Shown in pieces: positions 28,258-37,293 of a stretch of DNA of 64,000 nt. The stretch is from Clostridium aestuarii (GTDB lineage: Bacteria; Bacillota; Clostridia; Clostridiales; Clostridiaceae). Location of the stretch: the NCBI RefSeq assembly GCF_026735135.1, contig NZ_JAPQER010000002.1, positions 805,869-869,868 on the forward strand, in the 5' to 3' direction. A program made the translations under genes and the position numbers. The stretch's first letter is position 1. Each line of letters opens with the position of its first letter. The notes below the pieces were generated by a model that saw nothing but the letters and a program-made list of their open reading frames with translations, was not told the DNA's origin and did not search any database.

Positions 28258-28288
28258 AAATTTAAGGGAGATAAATTCTCCCTTAAAT
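28258..28288 (-). other. Hairpin just past the abfD stop
   Basis: Minus-strand stem TTTAAGGGAGA / TCTCCCTTAAA with a 5-base loop and then TTTAAAAAAG. It may be a leaky terminator or RNA-protection element between abfD and abfT. Confidence 0.55.
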
Positions 28289-28290
28289 TA

Positions 28291-29742
28291 TTATTTTACT
28301 CTAGCTATAGCCTTTGCTAATTTTTTCTTATGAGCTAAGTTACCTTGTCTTGCTATCATTACTCTTTGTGCTTGTGGTGAACCTGCTCCATGCATTGATT
28401 CTGTTCTATATCCTACTGCTGCTGTTCCAAGAGCTAAGTTTTCTATTAACCTTAATACTCTCATTCTATTTTCTGTTGAAACTTTTTCAACACCTCTTAG
28501 GTATTTTTCAACATAGTGTCCTACTTCTTCACTTCTGAAATCTTTTTCTGATGGCATAGTTACCATTAATCCACCTGCTATATCTTCTGCAAGTCTTACT
28601 ATTTCATATGGGAATCTTGTTACATTTTGTTTACATACATTTGCAAGTAATAAATCTATTAAGTAGTTTCCTGATTCTGTTTTATGTCCTTCTGCTGAAC
28701 ATGCTATTCCACACGCATATAATGTTTCATTTAAGTGTGTCATTTCTATTAATTTATCCTTTATGTGTGTTGCTTTAGCAGCTCCATTATAATCTGCAGC
28801 TAATGCAGCAGCTCCTATTAATACATCCCCAACTCCAACTTTACATCCACCATAACTTTGTCTATGGTATCCTGCAAATCTTTCAACTAACATTCCTGCA
28901 AATTCAGTTTCTCCATTTAAGAATATTTTTTCATTTGGTACAAAAACATCATCAAACACAACTAATGCTTCTTGTCCACCAAAATTATAATTTCCTACAT
29001 CTAAATCAGCACCATTTTCGCTCTTTCTTGTATCGCAAGATTGACGTCCCATTATAATAGTTATACCTTCAGCATCTGTTGGAACTACGAAAGATATTGC
29101 ATAATCCTTATCTTCTGGTCTCATAGCTATAGTAGGCATTACTAAAATTTCATGTGAATTTGTAATACCTGTTTGGTGTGCTTTTGCTCCCCTAACCACA
29201 ACACCATCTTCTCTTCTCTCTACAACTCTTAAGTATAAATCCGGATCTGCTTGTTTACTTGGTGACAATCCTCTATCGCCTTTAGGATCTGTCATTGCTC
29301 CATCTATTGTTAAATCATTTTTTTGTACGTGTTCAATAAACTTCTTAAATCTTTCATGGTAGTTTGTACCATATGCTTTATCTATTTCATAAGTTGTACT
29401 ATATTCTGAATTGAAAGCATCCATCCCAACACATCTTTGAAAACAAGCTGCTGTTTTTTGTCCTAATAATCGTTGCATTTTTACTTTTTTAACCAAATCA
29501 CTTGTGTTTTGATGAATATTTGTGAAACGATTAACTTTTTCACCTGTTAAATGTGAAGTAGCAGTCATTAAATCTTCATATTCTTCCATTTGAGCTAAAT
29601 CATAAGTCATCTTAACCGAATTCATTGATGGACGCAATATTGGATGATCTACTACATTCTCTATTATTTCTCCAAACATATAAACCTTTAAATTAAGCTT
29701 TCTAAGACTTTCTACATATTGTTCTCCTGTCATTAATGCCAT
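28291..29742 (-). CDS. abfD: 4-hydroxybutyryl-CoA dehydratase / vinylacetyl-CoA isomerase
   Basis: A 483-residue FAD and [4Fe-4S] enzyme giving crotonyl-CoA, oxygen-sensitive, homotetrameric in C. aminobutyricum. The cluster ligands are present: two Cys in TAACFQRCVGMDAF and His and Cys in GYHRQSYGGCKVGVGD. DGAMTDPKGDRGLSPS and VKAHQTG-like RGAKAHQTGI are also conserved. The start is the ATG at 29740-29742 behind AAAGGGAT, giving MALMTGEQY as in known AbfD. Earlier in-frame ATGs lack sites. A sigma-54 promoter lies about 95 bp upstream. Confidence 0.95.
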   Translation of the reverse strand: MALMTGEQYVESLRKLNLKVYMFGEIIENVVDHPILRPSMNSVKMTYDLAQMEEYEDLMTATSHLTGEKVNRFTNIHQNTSDLVKKVKMQRLLGQKTAACFQRCVGMDAFNSEYSTTYEIDKAYGTNYHERFKKFIEHVQKNDLTIDGAMTDPKGDRGLSPSKQADPDLYLRVVERREDGVVVRGAKAHQTGITNSHEILVMPTIAMRPEDKDYAISFVVPTDAEGITIIMGRQSCDTRKSENGADLDVGNYNFGGQEALVVFDDVFVPNEKIFLNGETEFAGMLVERFAGYHRQSYGGCKVGVGDVLIGAAALAADYNGAAKATHIKDKLIEMTHLNETLYACGIACSAEGHKTESGNYLIDLLLANVCKQNVTRFPYEIVRLAEDIAGGLMVTMPSEKDFRSEEVGHYVEKYLRGVEKVSTENRMRVLRLIENLALGTAAVGYRTESMHGAGSPQAQRVMIARQGNLAHKKKLAKAIARVK

Positions 29743-29836
29743 TTCAAACATCCCTTTCATAAAATATATTTTCATTAACTTTTTTCAAAGTATTACATAT
29801 AATTTTTATATTGTTTGTATTTTCACAAACTTATAT

Positions 29837-29853
29837 CGCAACATTTATGCCAA
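29837..29853 (-). promoter_or_regulatory. Sigma-54 (-24/-12) promoter of abfD
   Basis: The minus strand reads TTGGCATAAATGTTGCG. GG at -24 and GC at -12 are exactly 12 bp apart, and five of six TGGCAC and all TTGC bases of the consensus are present. It lies about 95 bp ahead of the abfD ATG. Confidence 0.85.
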
Positions 29854-30022
29854 ATTTAAAAATTTATATAAAAAAAATAATAAAACAGGTGTTTTTTTTA
29901 CAGCACTCCTTATTTCATGCACTTTTAACTATGTATTTTTTATTTTAAATTATATATTACCTTAATCGTTTTTTAATAATAAGAATAATAACATTAGCTT
30001 ATTATTAAAATAATTATGAATT

Positions 30023-30040
30023 CTGTTCTATTTTTGCAAC
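30023..30040. promoter_or_regulatory. Upstream activator site 1 for abfD
   Basis: TGTTCTATTTTTGCAACA, matching 16 of 18 bases of the palindrome at 35421-35438. About 170 bp upstream of the abfD -24 element, the usual range for sigma-54 enhancers. Confidence 0.65.
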
Positions 30041-30128
30041 AATATTTGATATTTTTTTAACATACTTTAGACATGAAACCTTCCACCCCTCCACAACATA
30101 GAATAAAACAAACTCAAAGGTATAGCTT

Positions 30129-30164
30129 TGTTGCAAAAATGGAACAAGTTCCATTTTTGCAACA
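30129..30164. promoter_or_regulatory. Upstream activator site 2 for abfD (double palindrome)
   Basis: TGTTGCAAAAATGGAAC and GTTCCATTTTTGCAACA form a perfect inverted repeat around AA. Each arm resembles the 18-bp site near the regulator gene. The remaining spacer (30165-30434) shows no gene or RNA that I can support. Confidence 0.75.
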
Positions 30165-30434
30165 TCTTTTTCCTATATTCCTATAAAATTAAACTTTTTT
30201 ATATTTTTTTCTTATAAATAGTACCTTGAATCTTCTTTTTGGCTATATCTTAAGTTTATTCTGACTCTAAAAAATTTTGGAAGTAGTGAACAATAAATCT
30301 CATATTTAACCATACAATTTAAAAGTTTTAAAATTCTCTAATTTATATAAAAAAATTAATCCTAGCAAAATTTTACTTTACCAGAATTAACCTATTAAAT
30401 TTATTAGCCATAACCCTTAGTCCTATTATAAATT

Positions 30435-30716
30435 TTATTTACTATCTAATCTATTGATCTTATTAACTAAATTTGTAATTTTATAATAATCATCATCAGA
30501 AGAAATTTGTATTTTACCATATAATGATTTAAGATTTTCATGTTCAGCACAACAACTTGCACAACCATATAAAACTACAACTACATCATACACACTATTT
30601 TCATTTGCTGACATTATTTCATATTCATCTCCAAATTCTTTTTTAAATCTAAAGATAATTCCTTTTCTATCGTACCTCGGATTACATCCACCACAATATT
30701 TAACTCCAATTTTCAC
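30435..30716 (-). CDS. Small cysteine-rich protein, CGGCNPRYDR type
   Basis: A 93-residue soluble protein of unknown function. It begins at a GTG (30714-30716) behind AAGGTGA. The N-terminal motif KYCGGCNPRYDRKG and a second cluster LYGCASCCAEHENL give five or six cysteines that could bind a metal or an Fe-S cluster. It is the last gene of the acyl-carrier/LuxEC operon, 12 bp behind the NifU-like gene. I recognise the CGGCNPRYDR motif from other clostridial small proteins, but no activity is known to me. Confidence 0.65.
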   Translation of the reverse strand: MKIGVKYCGGCNPRYDRKGIIFRFKKEFGDEYEIMSANENSVYDVVVVLYGCASCCAEHENLKSLYGKIQISSDDDYYKITNLVNKINRLDSK

Positions 30717-30728
30717 AAAATCACCTTA

Positions 30729-31016
30729 TTATTTATTCTTTTTTAATATTTTTCTAGCAAAACCTAAAAGTTCTTCACTAATTACACTGCTAAGTTCAAC
30801 TTTTTTGATTTCAGGAATTTCTGCTTTTAAAGCAGTTTCTATTATTTCTTCAACTGTATACTTTGCAGATGGACATCCACTACATTTACCTAAAAGCTGA
30901 ATTTCAACTATACCATCTTCAATATTTTCAACTTTTACATTTCCATAATGACTCTCAAGGTAGGGTCTTACCTTTTCATCGAGTACCTTTTCTACTAATT
31001 CTAACTTAATAGACAT
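30729..31016 (-). CDS. NifU C-terminal-domain-like protein
   Basis: A 95-residue single-domain protein like the C-terminal (Nfu) domain of NifU, which carries or transfers Fe-S clusters. It has VEKVLDEKVRPYLESHYGNV, then the CxxC site in LLGKCSGCPSAKYTVEE. The N-terminal IscU-like and ferredoxin domains of NifU are missing, as in stand-alone Nfu proteins. ATG 31016. It lies between the LuxC-like gene and the Cys-rich gene, suggesting that cluster delivery matters to this operon. Confidence 0.85.
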   Translation of the reverse strand: MSIKLELVEKVLDEKVRPYLESHYGNVKVENIEDGIVEIQLLGKCSGCPSAKYTVEEIIETALKAEIPEIKKVELSSVISEELLGFARKILKKNK

Positions 31017-31064
31017 ACTTCCACTCCATTCTATATATTTTATGAGAGGTAATTTCCACCCTTA

Positions 31065-32369
31065 TTAAATCATTCCTTTAATATTAAGTGAACACCATCT
31101 AACAAGCTCATTTAGTACTAAACTGCCATCCCAAGGGAAATCATATAAATTCATGAATCCTATTTTTGTTACCCTATCAACACCCGATTTAGTTACACAA
31201 TCTGCAAATTTTATAACTTTTTCTTTATCCTTTGATGCTATTCCAACACATTGGATTTTATTTGTAATCAATTTTACAACTTCAAATATATTATCTACTT
31301 CTTTTACAAAAATAGTTCTCCCATGAACAGGTTCTTCTAATCTAACGTCTTTATCTATGAGAATAGTATATTCAAGCCCTTTACTGCTATAAAAAGTCTT
31401 GTCTAAACTCAAGCCATACTCTCCTCTTTTATTTATTATCTTAGCAGCTATATACTGTTCTATACCATTTTCTATATATCTTTTACTCATTTTCTGAAAA
31501 ATCTTTGATAACCTGTATCCTACTTTTTCAATAGGTACAAAGCTTTTTTCAACAAATAGTACTTGTGGTGAAGAACAAGCCTTCTGATCAAAAGCAACTA
31601 TATCCGATACCAGGTTTTCCAAATATCTATCAAAATCACAGCTTTCCACTGCTGTTTTATCAAAAACTGCAAAAGAATACTTAGGTCCAAAAACTAAATC
31701 TTTACACGTCGTCTTTTTAGGTAAACAAGCAATCGAATCCACAGCATCTTTTCCACCCCATATTACTCTAGCATCAGCTTGAAGAGACATTAGAGAATTC
31801 TGTTTTTTATCTCCACTGTCAAAATATATAATACATATATTTTTTAATAAGGTTTCAGAAGAATATATTTTACCTTCAAAGTCAATTTCAATATCATCAA
31901 GAATGTTTAATAATTTAATAACATCTTTTATACTGTTTCGAGGAACTCTAAGCAAATTTGAATTTTTACACAACATAGCTTGAAAAGCTGAATATATAGC
32001 TAATGTGGGTACATTACCAGCTACCCAATGGCACACCATTCCTCTTGCCTGAGCTTTTATATACTTTTCATCATCAACTTCTAAAAACTTGTCTAAATAT
32101 TCTTCTTTTCCTAAACTTACATTTAATAATTTTTTTATATTATTTTTTTTTAAATAAAAAGAAAGGAAAGGCACTCCTTGAATTTTTAAAATTTCTCTAT
32201 TAGAAGAAAGTTTTTTGCTGTACTCATGCATGATAAGTACAATTGCTTCTACAGGCATAGAAGATAATATTTTTCTATTATCTTTTAAGTTAATAGTTAT
32301 CTCATCAAAACTATTAATTTTTAGTCCATTTTTATAGAACTGACCATTAAATGCATAACATTCAATCAT
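31065..32369 (-). CDS. LuxC-like acyl-CoA/acyl-protein reductase
   Basis: A 434-residue NADPH-dependent acyl reductase (LuxC family), which reduces a protein-bound acyl group to the aldehyde. The catalytic cysteine is in FDQKACSSPQVLFVE. The cofactor region includes GNVPTLAIYSAFQAMLCKNS, and the C-terminus GFMNLYDFPWDGSLVLNEL is typical of LuxC. Its ATG overlaps the LuxE-like stop by four bases (ATGA), so the two are translationally coupled. No luxA, luxB or luxD is nearby, so the aldehyde serves something other than light. Confidence 0.88.
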   Translation of the reverse strand: MIECYAFNGQFYKNGLKINSFDEITINLKDNRKILSSMPVEAIVLIMHEYSKKLSSNREILKIQGVPFLSFYLKKNNIKKLLNVSLGKEEYLDKFLEVDDEKYIKAQARGMVCHWVAGNVPTLAIYSAFQAMLCKNSNLLRVPRNSIKDVIKLLNILDDIEIDFEGKIYSSETLLKNICIIYFDSGDKKQNSLMSLQADARVIWGGKDAVDSIACLPKKTTCKDLVFGPKYSFAVFDKTAVESCDFDRYLENLVSDIVAFDQKACSSPQVLFVEKSFVPIEKVGYRLSKIFQKMSKRYIENGIEQYIAAKIINKRGEYGLSLDKTFYSSKGLEYTILIDKDVRLEEPVHGRTIFVKEVDNIFEVVKLITNKIQCVGIASKDKEKVIKFADCVTKSGVDRVTKIGFMNLYDFPWDGSLVLNELVRWCSLNIKGMI

Positions 32370-33478
32370 AATCTATTCTCCTTTTCAGCAAAAGTATCTC
32401 CACATCCTCTTATCTCTGCTTTTTCTACTCTAGATTTAAATTTAAAATATTTGCCTTTTCTTCCACATTTACAATCATCAGTTCCTACAAATTCGCCTAT
32501 ATCCTCTGTTAAAATAGCTTGTGCTGGATAACTTGATGCTAAAATACTCATAACTTCTATAAGTCCTGTTTCACCTGTTTTAACTTCTTCTAAAGTTAAT
32601 AAATCTCTTATTATAACTTCTGCAAAGTCAGGAACATGCTTGTACCCACATTCACAATCTATAAATACAACTCCCACCTGTTCTACCATTCCATAGAAAT
32701 CTATTATATTATTCGGATTTGTATTAAAAATTTCTGCAACTGTCTTAGAAAACTCTTCTTTATTTACTTTTTCTGAAGTAAGTTTTTTCCATCCACCACT
32801 ATGCAGAAGTTTAATATTAGGCATATTTAATCTTATGCCGTTTTCTTTTAATACTTTTACAAACTTAGACCATACAATATAAGTAAACCCATATACTAAT
32901 ATTTCACTATCCTTATATTTTTGTTCAAATTCCCTAAGTCTTTCTAAGTTTATTTTTAGCTCTTCTCCTTGTTTATCCATAACATAGTTTATTTTATTTG
33001 CAAACGTACTTACCCCTCTTACAGCAGCCCCTCTAGCACTCATAGTTGCAGATTTTTTATTTATATCCTCGCTGTCTATTATAAGCATAGGTCTTCTTTT
33101 TGTACCTAGAAAGCTTTTTAATGTAGCAATAAGCCCTTGCGATTGACGAACGGAGGTTTTTCTGTCCAAATATATCTTACTTGGATTACCTGTAGTTGTA
33201 GCACTTGAATTTAGTGTTCTAATTACTTTTTCATCATCACAAGTTTTAAGTTCAAAATACTTAAACATATTTACAGGTATAAAAGGTACTTTTTCTACTG
33301 TTTCTATTTCATCAACATTAAAATCTAACTTATCGTATAAACTCTTTATATTTAAGTTCTTCATATTTTCTTTTAATTGCGGTTTCATAACTTGAAGAAA
33401 TAGCTTTTCCTTTTCTTTCTGTACTCTTTCAAATTGTTCTCCTAATATAATATCATCCATTAAATTTAAGTCTTCCAT
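32366..33478 (-). CDS. LuxE-like acyl-protein synthetase
   Basis: A 370-residue LuxE family protein. LuxE adenylates a fatty acid and holds it as a thioester on a C-terminal cysteine for LuxC. Here that region reads FKFKSRVEKAEIRGCGDTF, with a Cys pair CKCGRKGKYF just before. NSSATTTGNPSKIYLDRKTS and DFYGMVEQVGVVFIDC are the nucleotide-binding features. I start it at the ATG at 33476-33478 behind AGGTG. A GTG three codons earlier lies in that site. It follows the AMP ligase after 14 bp. Confidence 0.87.
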   Translation of the reverse strand: MEDLNLMDDIILGEQFERVQKEKEKLFLQVMKPQLKENMKNLNIKSLYDKLDFNVDEIETVEKVPFIPVNMFKYFELKTCDDEKVIRTLNSSATTTGNPSKIYLDRKTSVRQSQGLIATLKSFLGTKRRPMLIIDSEDINKKSATMSARGAAVRGVSTFANKINYVMDKQGEELKINLERLREFEQKYKDSEILVYGFTYIVWSKFVKVLKENGIRLNMPNIKLLHSGGWKKLTSEKVNKEEFSKTVAEIFNTNPNNIIDFYGMVEQVGVVFIDCECGYKHVPDFAEVIIRDLLTLEEVKTGETGLIEVMSILASSYPAQAILTEDIGEFVGTDDCKCGRKGKYFKFKSRVEKAEIRGCGDTFAEKENRL

Positions 33479-33492
33479 TAAATTCACCTATT

Positions 33493-34971
33493 TCATATAC
33501 TTATTTTTTCCATTTCTTTAAGTTTGTGAATTAAAATCTTTCCAGAAGAATTTTTAGGCAATTTCTTTAAAAACTCTATATATTTAGGAACTTTATATGA
33601 AGCAAGTCTATCTCTACAAAAATCCCTTATATATTTAGTATCCATATTTATGCTATCACTTTTTAATACTACAAAACTTTTAATAGCTTCTCCTAAAAGT
33701 TCATCATATACACCAATAACAGCACATTCAACAACATCAGGAATTTGTACAATTACATCTTCAATTTCTTTAGGACTTGTTCTATTTCCACCACTTTTTA
33801 TAATATTTTTTTCTCTGGAAACTATATATATATACCCATCTTCATCTATTGTAGCCAAATCTCCTGTATATAGATACCCATTTCTAAGAACCTCGTCTGT
33901 TTCTTCTTTGCTGTTAAAGTATCCCTTCATTATATTTTTTCCTTTAGCCACAACTTCTCCTACTTTTCCTGGTTTTACAGGTAATCCTTCTTTATTTAAA
34001 ACCTTAAGTTCCGTCCCAGGAATACCTTTTCCTATAGATCCAATTTTTTCTTTAATATCGCATGGTGCCAAATAGGATAATCTAGACGTAGCTTCTGTTT
34101 GTCCATACATTATATAGATTTGAGTACCTTTTAATGTATCCATAAGCTCTTCTATAAATACATTTGCTAGTTTTCCTCCCGCTTGAGTTATATATCTTAA
34201 AGAAGGTAATTTACATTTTTTCAAATTAGTCATTCTTAATAAGATTTGATAGGTACTTGGAACCCCAGCAAAGCTTGTGCATTTATATTTATTTATATCT
34301 TCTATTACCGTTTGAGGAAACATAAATCTGTTATTTAACACAAGACTTCCCCCAACCTTAAAATGAGTGTGCAATAGAGAAGTACCATAGCAATAATAAA
34401 AAGGCAATACCACTTCCGCTCTTTCACTTTCTGTGAGCTTTAAATATTCTATTATAGAATTTGTATTATGCTTCAAATTACCATGAGTGAGCATTACTCC
34501 TTTAGGTTTTGAAGTAGAACCAGATGTAAATATCATTACCGCAGTATCATTTTCACTTATTATTTGATAATCTTCATCCTGCATATATGGTAAGTCCTCT
34601 ATTTCATTTTCCGTATAAATTTCTACTTCACTGGAAATAACCTTTTCTATCTTTTTTTTATATTTTTCCTGAATAAATACTAATTTTATATCTAAACAAT
34701 CCATAATATATTTTATCTCTTGACTACTTATAGATGGATTCACTGGTACACAGATACTTCCACTTTTAATAATCCCAAAATAGCATTGAATAAAAAAACT
34801 AGAATTCTCAGAAATAAGAAGTATACTATCCCCTTTAGTATTTTTTAATGCAGCTTTTACTTTCTCTACCTGACTATATATATCCTTATAAGACATTTCT
34901 TTTCCATCTATTATCACAGCCGTTTTATCTAATCTACTTGAAGTTTCAAAGATATAATCTGTAAAGGTCAT
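33493..34971 (-). CDS. AMP-dependent acyl ligase (acyl-CoA/acyl-ACP synthetase)
   Basis: A 493-residue ANL-superfamily ligase. The phosphate loop is MIFTSGSTSKPKGVMLTHGN. MYGQTEATSRLSYL, then YTGDLATIDEDGYIYI and the C-terminal lysine in LPKNSSGKILIHKL are complete. I start at the ATG 34969-34971, two bases past the ACP stop, as MTFTDYIFETSSRLDKTA is where the family usually begins. An upstream ATG pair overlapping the ACP gene is possible. Beside an ACP gene it probably loads an acid onto that carrier. The acid is unknown. Confidence 0.87.
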   Translation of the reverse strand: MTFTDYIFETSSRLDKTAVIIDGKEMSYKDIYSQVEKVKAALKNTKGDSILLISENSSFFIQCYFGIIKSGSICVPVNPSISSQEIKYIMDCLDIKLVFIQEKYKKKIEKVISSEVEIYTENEIEDLPYMQDEDYQIISENDTAVMIFTSGSTSKPKGVMLTHGNLKHNTNSIIEYLKLTESERAEVVLPFYYCYGTSLLHTHFKVGGSLVLNNRFMFPQTVIEDINKYKCTSFAGVPSTYQILLRMTNLKKCKLPSLRYITQAGGKLANVFIEELMDTLKGTQIYIMYGQTEATSRLSYLAPCDIKEKIGSIGKGIPGTELKVLNKEGLPVKPGKVGEVVAKGKNIMKGYFNSKEETDEVLRNGYLYTGDLATIDEDGYIYIVSREKNIIKSGGNRTSPKEIEDVIVQIPDVVECAVIGVYDELLGEAIKSFVVLKSDSINMDTKYIRDFCRDRLASYKVPKYIEFLKKLPKNSSGKILIHKLKEMEKISI

Positions 34972-34972
34972 A

Positions 34973-35215
34973 TTATATCTCAACATCATACTTTTTAAGA
35001 ATTTTTTTAATATCACCTATAGTATACATTCTTGATACATCAATAACATCCATTGCTATTTCAAATTCTTCTTCAAATGCTGTTATCATCTCTACATGAG
35101 CCATAGAATCCCAACCTTCTATATCGTCCGGACCTAACTCATCACTTATATTTTCTACATTTTTTATATGAAAAGAATCACAAATAATTTCATTTATTTT
35201 TTCTAAGTTACTCAT
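34973..35215 (-). CDS. Dedicated acyl carrier protein
   Basis: An 80-residue acidic four-helix carrier. The phosphopantetheine serine is in DIEGWDSMAHVEMI (DSM instead of the fatty-acid-synthase DSL), as in specialised carriers of ligase-coupled systems. GGAGGAA precedes the ATG. It is the first gene of the operon under a sigma-54 promoter and its stop is almost fused to the AMP ligase start. It should deliver a loaded acyl group to the LuxE/LuxC pair, but this is inference. Confidence 0.9.
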   Translation of the reverse strand: MSNLEKINEIICDSFHIKNVENISDELGPDDIEGWDSMAHVEMITAFEEEFEIAMDVIDVSRMYTIGDIKKILKKYDVEI

Positions 35216-35276
35216 TTTAATTCCTCCTAATCATCTATGTTTAATATTTAATATTTATATTTGTTATTATTTTAAC

Positions 35277-35293
35277 AAGCAATTTTCATGCCA
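35277..35293 (-). promoter_or_regulatory. Sigma-54 promoter of the acyl-carrier/LuxEC operon
   Basis: The minus strand reads ATGGCATGAAAATTGCTT. GG and GC are 12 bp apart and TTGCT is perfect. It lies about 60 bp ahead of the acyl carrier ATG. Confidence 0.87.
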
Positions 35294-35414
35294 TAATTAC
35301 TTATATTAAATTTTTCATTGAAAATCTTAATATTATTCTATAGAATCCATAATAAATCACACTGCATCATCAAATTAAACTTCTGAATAGTAAAAATACG
35401 TTCATATAACAAAT

Positions 35415-35444
35415 AAACATTGTTGCATTTTTGCAACAATGTTT
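35415..35444. promoter_or_regulatory. Upstream activator palindrome 1 of the LuxEC operon
   Basis: AAACATTGTTGCA TTTT TGCAACAATGTTT, a perfect 13-bp inverted repeat about 120 bp upstream of the -24 element. Confidence 0.8.
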
Positions 35445-35635
35445 CATATTATAAGTTATATAAATATACCAAAATCTAAATTGATATTTAGATTTTTTAC
35501 CTAAAACACAATAAAAATAATTTGATTAAAATTTTGTATCAGTAAAGCAAACTTCACTATTCATTATCATATGTATGTTGTTTAAAATCTTTTTTTTAAA
35601 TTCTAAATTTATAATTTAATCAGTATTATATAATT

Positions 35636-35673
35636 AAATTGCAAAAATGCAACACGTTGCATTTTTGCAATTT
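35636..35673. promoter_or_regulatory. Upstream activator palindrome 2, next to the regulator gene
   Basis: AAATTGCAAAAATGCAAC AC GTTGCATTTTTGCAATTT, a perfect 18-bp inverted repeat ending 8 bp from the regulator's stop codon. It could double as that gene's terminator, but its arms carry the same TTGCA-N4-TGCAA core as the other sites. Confidence 0.75.
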
Positions 35674-35681
35674 CAAAGTTA

Positions 35682-37145
35682 TTATTTTTGGGAAGAATAT
35701 TTTTGCAAATATTTTTTTCTCTTTCTTACAAATGTAGATGCATTTATTCCTAACACCTTAGCTGCAGCTCTTACATTTCCATATTTTTCGTAAGATTTCA
35801 TAATGAGTTCATACTCTAAACTTTCAACTCCTTCTTTTAGTGGAATAATATCGTCATTTGCTTTTATTAAGTTTTTATTATTTAAAGACATAATTTTGTC
35901 GGGTAAATCATTTAAACATATTTTGCCCTCACTATTCATAACCACAAGCCTTTCTACAATGTTTTTAAGTTCCCTTACATTTCCTGGCCAATTGTATTCA
36001 TAAAGGCATTTTAAAGCATCAGATGTAAAAGAAACATTTAAATCATATCTCTTATTAAAATTAGCCAAAAAATGTTTGATAAGAGGTACTATGTCATGTT
36101 TTCTTTCTCTAAGTGGACATATATTGATAGGAACTACATTTAACCTATAATAAAGATCTTCTCTAAAACTTTTCTCTTTTACCATCTTTTCTAAATCGCG
36201 ATTTGTTGCTGCTAAAATTCTAACATCAACTTTTATAGGTTTTATTCCCCCAATTCTTGTTATCTCATTTTTCTGAAGCACCCTAAGAAGCTTAACCTGC
36301 ATCTCTAGTGGAATTTCTCCAACTTCATCTAAAAATAAAGTTCCTCCATCTGCAACTTCAAAAAGTCCCATTTTTCCACTTTTACCAGCTCCAGTAAAAG
36401 CGCCTTTTTCATATCCAAAAAGCTCTGCTTCAATAAGAGTTTCTGGAATAGCTCCACAATTTATCTCTAAAAACTGTTTGTCTTTTCTGTTACTATTTTT
36501 ATGTATAAATTTGGCAATTTCTTCTTTTCCAACTCCTGTTTCTCCAAGAATCAATACCGTAGTATCCACTTTAGCAACTTTATTTCCAAGCTGTATAGTT
36601 TCAAGCATTCTATGATCTTTAGCTACAATATCTGTTGAGTTTAAAATTTTAGCTCGCATTTCTTCAATTTCATAATAATATTTTTTAGCAAGTTTCTTGT
36701 TTTTTTCAAGTTGTTCTTTCAAATCTAAAAGAGCTGTAACATCTCTAATATTTGTTACTACAAGAAATATTTTACCTTTTTCATTAAATATGGGACTAGA
36801 AGATGCCATAACTTTTTTGCCAGTTTTAAATTCTTGCTGTATTGTCACACTTTTCCCCTGTTTTAATGCAAGCAAAGTAGCTGATTGTGAAATATACCCT
36901 TCTTTTTCTAATTCTTTCATATTCTTTTCTAATAAATCGTCTCTTTTTAAGCCTGTTATTTCTTCATATGACTTATTTATTTTTAAAGTATTGGCATTTC
37001 CATCTGTAACATATATTCCATCATAAGAAGATTCAATAATAGAATCTAATTGGTCATAAGTAAGATGATAGTTTTTATCATTATTTAAAGTATTGTTTAA
37101 TGATAGGTTTTGTCTTTTAGTTCTCATTACATCCTCTATTTTCAA
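35682..37145 (-). CDS. Sigma-54-dependent transcriptional activator with PAS domain
   Basis: A 487-residue enhancer-binding protein. A PAS sensor (about 30-140, DSIIESSYDGIYVTDGN) and coiled-coil linker are followed by the AAA+ domain. That domain has Walker A GETGVGKEE, the sigma-54 loop GAFTGA in YEKGAFTGAGKSG and Walker B GGTLFLDEVGEIP. A Fis-type helix-turn-helix (NVRAAAKVLGINASTFVRKR) ends it. The start is TTG 37143-37145 behind GGAGG. It is not a response regulator (no receiver domain). It should act on the two -24/-12 promoters of this window. Confidence 0.93.
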   Translation of the reverse strand: MKIEDVMRTKRQNLSLNNTLNNDKNYHLTYDQLDSIIESSYDGIYVTDGNANTLKINKSYEEITGLKRDDLLEKNMKELEKEGYISQSATLLALKQGKSVTIQQEFKTGKKVMASSSPIFNEKGKIFLVVTNIRDVTALLDLKEQLEKNKKLAKKYYYEIEEMRAKILNSTDIVAKDHRMLETIQLGNKVAKVDTTVLILGETGVGKEEIAKFIHKNSNRKDKQFLEINCGAIPETLIEAELFGYEKGAFTGAGKSGKMGLFEVADGGTLFLDEVGEIPLEMQVKLLRVLQKNEITRIGGIKPIKVDVRILAATNRDLEKMVKEKSFREDLYYRLNVVPINICPLRERKHDIVPLIKHFLANFNKRYDLNVSFTSDALKCLYEYNWPGNVRELKNIVERLVVMNSEGKICLNDLPDKIMSLNNKNLIKANDDIIPLKEGVESLEYELIMKSYEKYGNVRAAAKVLGINASTFVRKRKKYLQKYSSQK

Positions 37146-37293
37146 ATTTGCATTCCTCCACTATTTATAATCTTAACACTTATCTTAATTATATTATTAA
37201 ACCTTCGTGTTTATATAATTTTTACAAAACAGTCTCTATAAATAAAGCTCTTTGAAAATAACATCACATATACATTATAACATGTTGTACATA

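Noticed and set aside
31065..33478. Bioluminescence operon
   Set aside because: luxA, luxB and luxD are absent and the host looks strictly anaerobic.
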